DNA from: Leptospira montravelensis
Lineage (GTDB): Bacteria; Spirochaetota; Leptospiria; Leptospirales; Leptospiraceae
DNA: 64,000 nucleotides
Direction: 5' to 3'
Assembly (NCBI RefSeq): GCF_004770045.1
Contig: NZ_RQFO01000004.1
Span: 682,001 to 746,000 of the forward strand
Below, piece by piece: positions 29,880-36,174 of this stretch; positions within the stretch are counted from its first letter, which is position 1; each line of letters starts with the position of its first letter. The notes beneath the pieces were generated by a model. It worked only from the letters and a program-made list of their open reading frames with translations, ran no database searches and was not told the DNA's origin. The position numbers and the translations under genes are program-made.

Positions 29880-30299
29880 TTATCCTTCCAATGTCACTGC
29901 CGGATACTCTTCCCAATAACTTTCCCCATTCACGCCGTAATAAATTACTTTTCGATTCGTAAAATCTACATCATACCCAACAACACCCGCTTCCCAAGCT
30001 GCCTTTAAAAATTCTGGAAACGTACTTTTTCCTTCCTGGTCTTCGCGTATTGCTTTGATTACATTTTCGCGGTGAAACTTTGGGATCTCGTGGACTCCTG
30101 TGACAAGTGGAGTTCCTTGTTGTACAACGGAGCCTTCTTTCATTTGGTAAATGGCTTGGCAGGATGGCAAAAACCAACGATTCTCGATAACCCCGGCTTC
30201 CCGTAGAACCTCTGCTAAAGTAGGAAAACCACCAACTTTTGGTCGGATGGACATGGCTAATTTTTGCGCTTCTGATAGTTTTGTGATTAGGTTTGTCAT
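29880..30299 (-). CDS. DUF1398 family protein
   Basis: The 139-residue cytoplasmic protein resembles the DUF1398 (YbcV-like) family: AQKLAMSIRPKVGGFPTLAEVLREAGVIENRWFLPSCQAIY at the start and FPEFLKAAWEAGVVGYDVDFTNRKVIYYGVNGESYWEEYPAV at the end. The family's biochemical role is unknown. The AGGAAA site seven bases before the ATG is good. It follows marR by 10 bases on the same strand and is probably co-transcribed and repressed by that regulator. Confidence 0.82.
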   Translation of the reverse strand: MTNLITKLSEAQKLAMSIRPKVGGFPTLAEVLREAGVIENRWFLPSCQAIYQMKEGSVVQQGTPLVTGVHEIPKFHRENVIKAIREDQEGKSTFPEFLKAAWEAGVVGYDVDFTNRKVIYYGVNGESYWEEYPAVTLEG

Positions 30300-30309
30300 T
30301 GTTTTTTCC

Positions 30310-30780
30310 TCATTCGATTGGGTTTAAATTAAGTTTATGGGCCGAAGTTAGTTTTATGAGAGTCTTCTTTAGTTCTTCTTTTTCTGATTGAGATAGAAGA
30401 GAAAAAAAAGCTGAATCGTTTTCATCGGCAATTTCAGAGAGTTTCGGAACAAGTCGAACACCCTCTTTAGTCAGTTTGATTTCTTGGAAACGCCGGTCTT
30501 CACTTGCTTCTTCGCGACTCACAAGTCCTTTGTTTAATAGCCTATCAATCAGTTTGGAGACAGCTCCCCGACTGAGACCGGTGATCTCTGCGACCACACT
30601 TGGTGAAGTGTTGGTTTTATAAGAATACATTTCCCTAAGGATCACCCATTCAGCAACGGTCACATCCAAACTTTCTAGTTTTTTGGCAAAGGAATGCGAA
30701 ACAGCATTGGAAACCACACGTAAATGATATCCCAGGTGGGATTTTAGATGGCTGGGTTCTAAATTTTCCTTTTTCGGCAT
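30310..30780 (-). CDS. MarR family transcriptional regulator
   Basis: The 156-residue protein is a winged-helix dimeric repressor. The helix-turn-helix is in NTSPSVVAEITGLSRGAVSKLIDRLLNKGLVSREEASEDRRFQEIKLTKEG, including the wing DRR motif; flanking helices serve dimerisation. MarR proteins usually sense phenolics, oxidants or other small molecules and repress their own operon. A perfect 18-bp palindrome sits between the -35 and -10 of the gene's own promoter, which strongly suggests self-repression together with the DUF1398 gene behind it. The predicted transcription start almost coincides with the ATG, so the mRNA may be leaderless. Confidence 0.93.
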   Translation of the reverse strand: MPKKENLEPSHLKSHLGYHLRVVSNAVSHSFAKKLESLDVTVAEWVILREMYSYKTNTSPSVVAEITGLSRGAVSKLIDRLLNKGLVSREEASEDRRFQEIKLTKEGVRLVPKLSEIADENDSAFFSLLSQSEKEELKKTLIKLTSAHKLNLNPIE

Positions 30781-30786
30781 AGAAGG

Positions 30787-30815
30787 ATTTTAGTTTCCTA
30801 GGAAACTATTGTCAA
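30787..30815 (-). promoter_or_regulatory. Promoter of the marR-DUF1398 operon
   Basis: On the minus strand TTGACA, 17 bases, TAAAAT (5 of 6) form a near-consensus sigma-70 promoter. The predicted start is at about 30780, i.e. at the first base of the marR ATG. Confidence 0.75.
30791..30808. promoter_or_regulatory. MarR operator palindrome
   Basis: TAGTTTCCTAGGAAACTA is a perfect 18-bp palindrome lying inside the spacer and touching the -10 of the marR promoter. Position and symmetry are those of a self-regulatory MarR binding site. Confidence 0.75.
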
Positions 30816-30874
30816 GGAAATTAAATTGGAAGTTTTCGATTAGAATGAAATTTTATAAAAAATGAAGTTTGTCA

Positions 30875-30955
30875 CCGCGAAAGGGATACGACGGGCTTGG
30901 TCTGCCGCAGGCAGACGGGAGCGATAGCGGACCCCAAAGTAGCCCGGTCCCGCGA
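30875..30955 (+). repeat. Dispersed intergenic structured repeat, copy B
   Basis: This copy shares the core of copies A (5243) and C (35517). Its inner hairpin is GTCTGCC-GCA-GGCAGAC, the middle stem CGGGCT/AGCCCG and outer pairs GGGA/TCCC and CGCG/CGCG. It lies in the 267-base gap between marR and the PPK2 gene, opposite in sense to both. Confidence 0.7.
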
Positions 30956-31047
30956 ATAAGGAACTAAGATACCGCCAAACGGATGTGATGCTTTTATTTG
31001 TTTTAATTAAGGGACTCGCCCAAAGTTTTAAAAACATTGAATTCCTA

Positions 31048-31788
31048 TTACTCGAGTTCCTCTTGTAATCTACCAACTACGGTTTCTAAGACTTTGGTCC
31101 TTGCAAAATACTTATCATTGGCGGGAATTAAATACCAAGGAGCTTTGGGTGCGTCGGTTTTTTGGAACATTTGATTGGCTGCTTCTTCATAAAGAGACCA
31201 TTTTTCCCGGTTTCGCCAATCTTCGTCTGTAAGTTTCCAACGTTTGAGAGGGTCAGTTTTTCTTGTTTCAAAACGTAACAGTTGTTCGGCTGAATCAATA
31301 TGAAGCCAGAATTTGAGAACGATGGTTCCAAAACTTACCAATTGTTCCTCGAATAATGCGATTTCTTCGTATGCACGCGACCATTCCGATTCAGATGCAA
31401 AACCTTCTACTCGTTCGACGAGTACACGACCGTAATAAGAACGATCAAAAATGCCTATATGACCTTTTTTCGGAATACGATTCCAAAATCTCCAAAGATA
31501 ATGATGTTGAATTTCTTCTGCATTGGGTGCGGAAATATTATGGACTTCAAATAACCTTGGATCTATTTCTTGAGTGAGCCTTCGAATGGCACCACCTTTC
31601 CCTGCTGCATCCCATCCTTCGAAAACAAATAAAACAGGTCTTTCTTTTTCTTTGGAAAGAAAGGTAAGGTCTCGGATTTGATTTTTTAAGACTTTCATTT
31701 TCAACTGGTATTCTTCAGCTGAAAGTTTTTCTTCCTGATTCAATTGGTTTAAATGTAAAATGCGGCTCATAGATGCATTGGATTTCAT
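31048..31788 (-). CDS. PPK2 family polyphosphate kinase
   Basis: The 246-residue protein is a one-domain PPK2, which moves phosphate between inorganic polyphosphate and nucleotides. All key motifs are present: Walker A GWDAAGKGG (58-66), Walker B-like FDRSYYGR (114-121) with the catalytic Asp and Arg, and the lid module LRFETRKTDPLKRWKLTDEDW. The ending APWYLIPANDKYFARTKVLETVV is typical. Whether it is class I, II or III cannot be settled by eye. Its ATG overlaps the stop of the upstream PPK2-like gene (ATGA), so the two proteins are made together and may form a complex, like the two halves of polyphosphate:AMP phosphotransferase. Confidence 0.92.
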   Translation of the reverse strand: MKSNASMSRILHLNQLNQEEKLSAEEYQLKMKVLKNQIRDLTFLSKEKERPVLFVFEGWDAAGKGGAIRRLTQEIDPRLFEVHNISAPNAEEIQHHYLWRFWNRIPKKGHIGIFDRSYYGRVLVERVEGFASESEWSRAYEEIALFEEQLVSFGTIVLKFWLHIDSAEQLLRFETRKTDPLKRWKLTDEDWRNREKWSLYEEAANQMFQKTDAPKAPWYLIPANDKYFARTKVLETVVGRLQEELE

Positions 31789-32540
31789 GGGATAAGCTCC
31801 ATACCATGATTGATGGATTTTAGTGCGGTTCGAGAATCATATTGTAAAACTCTTTCTAAACGGTCTAAAATTGATTCGAAAACCAGTAGTTTCGTATCTT
31901 CTTTTTTCTCACAGGTGATGATTTGCCAGGGAGAATCAATGGTTCGGGAGGAACTCAAAATAGAATCAAAAATTTCAAAGTAACGATTGTAATGTTTTCC
32001 TTGGTCTTTGTCAAAGGCAGAGAGTTCCCATTCCTTTTTCTTTTTTTTAGAATCTTCCAAACGTTTTTTTTGATCTTTTTTAGAAATATGTAAAAAGAAT
32101 TTATGAACTATTATTTTGTCTTTTGATAAGATTCTTTCTGTATTTAAAATGGAAAGGAGTCTGTGATCATATTCCGATTGGCTGATTTTTTTTTCGGAAC
32201 GAAGGAAAGCAAGGCGACTATAGTAAGTATTCAGGTAAAACAAAAACTCACCATAACGAGGAACTACTCTCCAGAAATTCCAAAGAAAAGGATAACCTCT
32301 GTCCTCAGACAAATGAACATAAGGTGAATATACTTTAAATTTTCTGGGGTCCAAACGAATCGTTAACGACTGTAAAATGGAACCTTTACCAGTAGAGGAA
32401 AATCCCTCTAATAAAAAAATATGAGCAATTTTTTGTTTGGAACTTTCGCGTTGTAATAAAAAAAACCTTTCTTGTAAATCAGTTAGGTCACTTGCCGAAT
32501 ACTTGGGAATTTGGTTGGTTGGATGTCTTTCTAAAACCAC
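31785..32540 (-). CDS. PPK2-like protein with altered catalytic motif
   Basis: The 251-residue protein has the PPK2 fold (IFLLEGFSSTGKGSILQSLTIRLDPRKFKVYSP; GYPFLWNFWRVVPRYGEF), with an intact Walker A (46-54). The FDRS(W/Y)Y motif that carries the catalytic Asp/Arg is replaced by FYLNTYYSR (about 101-109), and the lid region is Lys-rich and poorly conserved. It is therefore probably inactive as a kinase and may be a regulatory or structural partner of the intact PPK2 encoded next. In two-domain PPK2 proteins one domain is likewise degenerate. The start is GTG at 32540; no strong ribosome-binding site is seen. Confidence 0.83.
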   Translation of the reverse strand: MVLERHPTNQIPKYSASDLTDLQERFFLLQRESSKQKIAHIFLLEGFSSTGKGSILQSLTIRLDPRKFKVYSPYVHLSEDRGYPFLWNFWRVVPRYGEFLFYLNTYYSRLAFLRSEKKISQSEYDHRLLSILNTERILSKDKIIVHKFFLHISKKDQKKRLEDSKKKKKEWELSAFDKDQGKHYNRYFEIFDSILSSSRTIDSPWQIITCEKKEDTKLLVFESILDRLERVLQYDSRTALKSINHGMELIP

Positions 32541-32550
32541 AAAGAAAAAG

Positions 32551-32582
32551 AAAAGGTAAGTTTTAAAAAAAACCTACCTTTT
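32551..32582 (-). terminator. Candidate terminator behind the HIT gene
   Basis: An 8-bp stem AAAAGGTA/TACCTTTT with a loop of 16 bases is followed on the minus strand by a T-rich run (CTTTTTCTTTG). It lies between the HIT gene and the PPK2-like gene. Confidence 0.4.
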
Positions 32583-32599
32583 TTTCTTAAATTTTTGTT

Positions 32600-32959
32600 T
32601 TACATGGGTTTTGGAAAACCGGGTCCTGTGGCTTTGGCGATATGCTCCAGGCCTTTGTCTTGGTTTTCGTATCTAGGGATTAAATGCACATGTAAATGAG
32701 GTACTCTTTCTGCGATGGCAACGATGTACATTTTTTCTGGATTGTATTCTTTCAAAATCTCTGTTGCTTTGTGAAGGGCACGCCCGTAATTTTCAAACTC
32801 CGAAAGTGACAACCCAAACCAAGAATCCACGTGGTTACGGTGCTCCATATATAAATACCCTTCTAAGTTTTGGTCTGCTTTTCTCAGTATCCAATTTTCA
32901 TTTTGGTAGGCAATTTGTGTTTCATTTTTGTGCGCATCACAGATGGGACAGTTTATCAT
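32600..32959 (-). CDS. HIT family nucleotide-binding protein
   Basis: The 119-residue protein is a histidine-triad hydrolase: HLHVHLIP near the end is the HxHxHxx active site. An N-terminal CPIC (residues 4-7) may bind zinc with a further His. HIT proteins of this branch hydrolyse dinucleoside polyphosphates or nucleoside phosphoramidates. I chose the ATG at 32959, a few bases after GGGAAG, which gives MINCPICDA; the upstream frame extension has no protein character. It diverges from the membrane-protein gene at 32989 with only 29 bases between starts. Confidence 0.9.
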   Translation of the reverse strand: MINCPICDAHKNETQIAYQNENWILRKADQNLEGYLYMEHRNHVDSWFGLSLSEFENYGRALHKATEILKEYNPEKMYIVAIAERVPHLHVHLIPRYENQDKGLEHIAKATGPGFPKPM

Positions 32960-32988
32960 TCTTCCCAATTTGGCCGATAGGTAAAGAG

Positions 32989-33831
32989 ATGAGAATCTAT
33001 TTTTTGATCCTTCCCTTTCTATTTCTGATTGGCACAGAAAGTACTTTTGCACAAACAAAAGGTGATTCTTCAGACCCACTAACTGAATTCATATATTCCT
33101 TATCAGAAACGGTATTTGCAAATCCCTTTCGCAAAGAAGAAACTGAAATCCGAAAACGTATTCATGAATCGAATACGGCCGAAGTCCGTGAACTTCGCAT
33201 CCATCTAAAAAACAATTTACGCACCCTTGGTTTGACCGAAGCAGATATCAAATCAAAAAACAATCGCCTATCTTTGTTAGAAGAATCATTGGAAACTCTT
33301 CCCAGTCTCGGAGGATTTCTTTGGAAAGGAGAATCGGGGGTTCTTTACCAGTGGGGAGATTGGTCGGATTTTTATGAAGATGGGTTTAGTCGGGATAAAC
33401 TGAGGTTGGAAGGACAAATCCCCTCTTTTCCCATAGATCCAGGAACTATCTATTTTTTTGTGAGAAACCCACCCGGTTCCTTACCTGCTGAGTTTGGTTT
33501 TTTAGGTTGGGAATCACATTTTTACGCCTTTGGAGATGAAGGTTCCTTACGTTATACCAATGATTTTCATTTAGATCCATCCGAAAGACTTGGCGATTTT
33601 CGTAAGGCATTTGATTCGATCCGAAAAAAATTTCCTGGCTCTCAGATCATTCAAGCTAACGACTTAACCGTATTCATTGTTCCTGGAGAAACAAAACCCA
33701 TTTATTATATCTTCCTCTTCCTTAGGTTTTTTCTAATAGGTTGGACCATTCTTCTTTCTCTCTACATCATTCGTATCAGCCTCTCTCCTCCAAAAAATCA
33801 TTTGCCCGAAGACAGGCCCCGTCTATCCTGA
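32989..33831 (+). CDS. Exported/membrane-anchored protein of unknown function
   Basis: The 280-residue protein has a signal peptide (MRIYFLILPFLFLIGTESTFAQ), a periplasmic part with a helical region (EIRKRIHESNTAEVRELRIHL) and strand-rich middle, and a C-terminal membrane helix (IFLFLRFFLIGWTILLSLYII) followed by a short basic tail. This gives a type I topology with most of the protein outside the inner membrane. No family recognised. AAAGAG lies just before the ATG. The end of the gene overlaps the promoter-like sequence of the downstream tRNA-Arg. Confidence 0.72.
   Translation: MRIYFLILPFLFLIGTESTFAQTKGDSSDPLTEFIYSLSETVFANPFRKEETEIRKRIHESNTAEVRELRIHLKNNLRTLGLTEADIKSKNNRLSLLEESLETLPSLGGFLWKGESGVLYQWGDWSDFYEDGFSRDKLRLEGQIPSFPIDPGTIYFFVRNPPGSLPAEFGFLGWESHFYAFGDEGSLRYTNDFHLDPSERLGDFRKAFDSIRKKFPGSQIIQANDLTVFIVPGETKPIYYIFLFLRFFLIGWTILLSLYIIRISLSPPKNHLPEDRPRLS
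33802..33829 (+). promoter_or_regulatory. Candidate promoter of tRNA-Arg
   Basis: TTGCCC, 16 bases, TATCCT lie inside the end of the upstream gene, 21 bases before the mature tRNA. Each box matches 4 of 6 consensus bases. Confidence 0.4.
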
Positions 33832-33850
33832 CATTAGATCCCGTCACCAT

Positions 33851-33925
33851 GCCCTGGTAGTTCAACGGATAGAACATCGGTCTTCGGAACCGACAGTGGG
33901 GGTTCGATTCCCTCCTGGGGCACCA
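33851..33925 (+). tRNA. tRNA-Arg, anticodon TCG, CCA encoded
   Basis: A complete cloverleaf can be folded: acceptor GCCCTGG/CTGGGGC, D arm GTTC/GAAC with AACGGATA loop, anticodon arm TCGGT-CTTCGGA-ACCGA, and T arm GGGGG-TTCGATT-CCCTC. Loop position 34-36 reads TCG, so it decodes CGA and probably other CGN codons. A20 in the D loop, an arginine identity base, is present. The 3' CCA is encoded. The last 19-21 bases are repeated four more times downstream. Confidence 0.95.
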
Positions 33926-34738
33926 ATGTAATTAACACAAACGAGTCCATCTAACAGAACAAAGTTGGGGATCGAACAGTTTTGTGAGCCAAATGATTGC
34001 GACCCATAGGGAGCAATTATTTGGATTAGCCGACCTGGATGGGAGGCGACGAACAAAACCGTGCCTCGGAGCGCAGGCAACACAGGATGTGTTGGCAGCG
34101 GAGAGGGCGATTCCCTCCTGGGGCACCAATGTAATTAACACAAACGAGTCCATCTAACAGAACAAAGTCGGGGATCGAACAGTTTTGTGAGCCAAATGAT
34201 TGCGACCCATAGGGAGCAATTATTTGGATTAGCCGACCTGGATGGGAGGCGACGAACAAAACCGTGCCTCGGAGCGCAGGCAACACAGGATGTGTTGGCA
34301 GCGGAGAGGGCGATTCCCTCCTGGGGCACCAATGTAATTAACACAAACGAGTCCATCTAACAGAACAAAGTCGGGGATCGAACAGTTTTGTGAGCCAAAT
34401 GATTGCGACCCATAGGGAGCAATTATTTGGATTAGCCGACCTGGATGGGAGGCGACGAACAAAACCGTGCCTCGGAGCGCAGGCAACACAGGATGTGTTG
34501 GCAGCGGAGAGGGCGATTCCCTCCTGGGGCACATAATTTTTTTACCAAAAACAAAATCCACATAACACATAAAAACTGGGAATTGAACAGTTTTACGATC
34601 AGAAATGAGAACGACCCATAGGGAGTGAACATTTCTGTCCCGTAGCCAGGACGGCGAAGGGAGAGCCAAACCGTGCCTCGAAGCGCAGGCAACACAGGAT
34701 GTGTTGGCAGCGGAGAGGGCGATTCCCTCCTGGGGCAC
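33924..34738 (+). repeat. Tandem array of four ~203-bp units, each ending in the tRNA-Arg 3' end
   Basis: Units are 33924-34126, 34127-34329, 34330-34532 (203 bases each) and 34533-34738 (206 bases). Units 1-3 are virtually identical (one T/C change seen); unit 4 is diverged in its first two thirds. Each unit ends with CGATTCCCTCCTGGGGCAC, the T-arm and acceptor 3' part of the tRNA just upstream. Inside each unit lie a hairpin with the constant loop CGACCCATAGGGAG (unit 1: 33989-34024; unit 4: 34600-34637) and a hairpin CAACACA-GGA-TGTGTTG (unit 1: 34078-34094). Open frames on the minus strand are by-products of the repeat and look non-coding. Units 3 and 4 are both followed by CATAATTTTTTT, a possible stop signal for transcription. 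Confidence 0.92.
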
Positions 34739-34965
34739 ATAATTTTTTTTCAATCTTTATACACTAGAAAAAACCTGACCAGAAACGGAACCTGTGGTAT
34801 AAGATTGTTGAGGATTATACCATTACTTTAACTCTATTTGTCTTTTGCTATGCCCCCACACACACTGCCTTTCAGAAATACCCTGCAACCGATAAATCCA
34901 AACAAAATAAGAATATTATAATATTTATTTTTTATGTTAATCTTCGAATCATCAAACTGACAAGT
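34739..34965. other. Gap between tRNA array and small lipoprotein gene
   Basis: AT-rich, no gene seen. An inverted repeat TGGTATAA/TTATACCA with a 12-base loop at 34795-34822 may be a weak terminator. Confidence 0.4.
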
Positions 34966-35382
34966 TCATTCACCGGATATACAAGGTTCCCCTTGACCTA
35001 AATTTTGCTTATCTCCCATACATGCACTTTTAGGATTACAATAAAGCAAATTTGTCGCCATTATATTTTGAGCCGATTCTCCAGTAGTTCTACCACACTG
35101 GACACTATATAATGCATCATAACAAAAATGGGCGTCTTTATTTGTGACATGGCTTTTAAATAATCCAAGATCATAAAGCGAAGATTCTGGCAAAAGGAGA
35201 AGCAAAGAGAGATTCTCGTCTAATCTTTCCAGATTATTACTTTCACCGATACCACATTGAATTAATTTAAAATTAATTATCTCTCTTTTTTCTTTTAAAA
35301 AATCATTTAAATTTTTGACTTTTCCTCCATCGAATGAACAGGAAATCAAAAATATCATAAACAATGAAAATCGAAATTTCAT
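34966..35382 (-). CDS. Small Cys-rich lipoprotein, paralogue of the gene at 35685
   Basis: The 138-residue protein has a lipoprotein signal (MKFRFSLFMIFLISCSFDGG, Cys 15). Its mature part shares with the next gene upstream the blocks CG near the start, VTNKDAHFCYDAL, QCG, YCNPKSACM and a C-terminal Cys, six cysteines in all that probably form disulphides in the periplasm. No known family recognised. Both genes lie behind the giant SpvB/Rhs gene on the same strand, in the place where immunity or accessory genes of Rhs toxins usually sit. Start at the ATG at 35382, with GGAAG upstream. It is separated from its paralogue by 302 bases holding repeat copy C. Confidence 0.72.
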   Translation of the reverse strand: MKFRFSLFMIFLISCSFDGGKVKNLNDFLKEKREIINFKLIQCGIGESNNLERLDENLSLLLLLPESSLYDLGLFKSHVTNKDAHFCYDALYSVQCGRTTGESAQNIMATNLLYCNPKSACMGDKQNLGQGEPCISGE

Positions 35383-35684
35383 TACCGGCTCTTCCTTCCT
35401 TCGGAGTTCTTTTTGAATATTCAAAAAGCTATTTTTGACTCACAAACTAGGGCGAGTCCCGAACATAAAAACCAATTCACAACTTATCTACCGTTTGGCG
35501 ATCACTATTCTCTTGTTCGTCGGGATCAGGCTACTCTGGGGTCCGCGTGCGCTCCCGTCCTGCGGACCAAGCCCGACGTATCCTTCTCGCTTGAGGAAGG
35601 GGGGATAGAAAAAAATCAACATTAGTAGCAATGTTGTTAACTTACCAAAAAATTTTTTACGATTTCTAGTTTTGCAAGGGTATT
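35383..35684. other. Gap between the two paralogous lipoprotein genes
   Basis: About 300 bases without a gene. The left half contains structured repeat copy C (35517-35591); the rest is AT-rich with no further signal seen. Confidence 0.5.
35517..35591 (-). repeat. Dispersed intergenic structured repeat, copy C (inverted)
   Basis: Read on the minus strand it has the core of copies A and B: GGATACGTCGGGCTTGGTC, a short hairpin GTCC-GCA-GGAC, ACGGGAGCG, CGGACCCC, AGTAGCC and TCCCG. The middle stem is CGGGCT/AGCCTG. It is the most shortened copy. Confidence 0.68.
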
Positions 35685-36143
35685 TCACCTAATGCAAAAA
35701 TTTCCTTGCATGCCGTTTTGATGACTTGTCATACAGGCTTTCTCTGGAGAACAATGAACAATGTAAGTCGCGCTATATGCGGCAAGAAATTCTGATATGT
35801 TTTGCCCACAAGGAACTGCAAGTATTGCTTTGTAACAAAAGTTCGCATCTTTCTTCGTCACATAGATGGGTCCTGCGTAAGACAAAATTTCAGAAGCTTT
35901 GCCCGCAGCACCCGATAAAAGTCCTAATAAGTAGCCATCATCGCTTCGAGAACTTTGCGTATCGGGGCTATTCACCGAATATGCACGTCCGCATTCGGAC
36001 ACTTTTATATAGAAAAAGCTTTCGGCTTGATTTTTAAAATTTTCGTAGGGGATCACAGAAGGCCCACCGATACCATTACAATGGAAATAAAAAATGAAAA
36101 CCGTCAGTAGAAAATTGACTTTACATACATAATATTTTATCAT
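35685..36143 (-). CDS. Small Cys-rich exported protein/lipoprotein, paralogue of the gene at 34966
   Basis: The 152-residue protein starts with a hydrophobic export signal (MIKYYVCKVNFLLTVFIFYFHC), with Cys 22 as possible lipidation site, though FHC is a poor lipobox. The mature part has VSECG, VTKKDANFCYKAI, PCG, HCSPEKACM and a Cys near the end, matching the downstream paralogue. The middle (YLLGLLSGAAGKASEILSY) is extra. Start at ATG 36143 with GAGG seven bases ahead. It lies 31 bases behind the Rhs gene stop and so should be co-transcribed with it. Function unknown; a partner or immunity role is inference from position. Confidence 0.72.
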   Translation of the reverse strand: MIKYYVCKVNFLLTVFIFYFHCNGIGGPSVIPYENFKNQAESFFYIKVSECGRAYSVNSPDTQSSRSDDGYLLGLLSGAAGKASEILSYAGPIYVTKKDANFCYKAILAVPCGQNISEFLAAYSATYIVHCSPEKACMTSHQNGMQGNFCIR

Positions 36144-36174
36144 CAATAACCTCACTTAATATTAATAAACTGCC

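Noticed and set aside
34109..34738. Repeat ends as additional complete tRNA genes
   Set aside because: Only the T-arm and 3' acceptor part is repeated; no D arm or anticodon arm can be folded in the units.
33926..34738. CRISPR array
   Set aside because: Units are 203 bases and nearly identical throughout, without short repeats and unique spacers, and no cas gene is near.
33862..34753. Several overlapping minus-strand open frames (70-170 codons) across the tRNA repeat array
   Set aside because: They repeat with the DNA unit in several frames, run antisense through the tRNA 3' end, have no ribosome-binding sites and give Cys/Pro/Arg-rich sequence without protein character.
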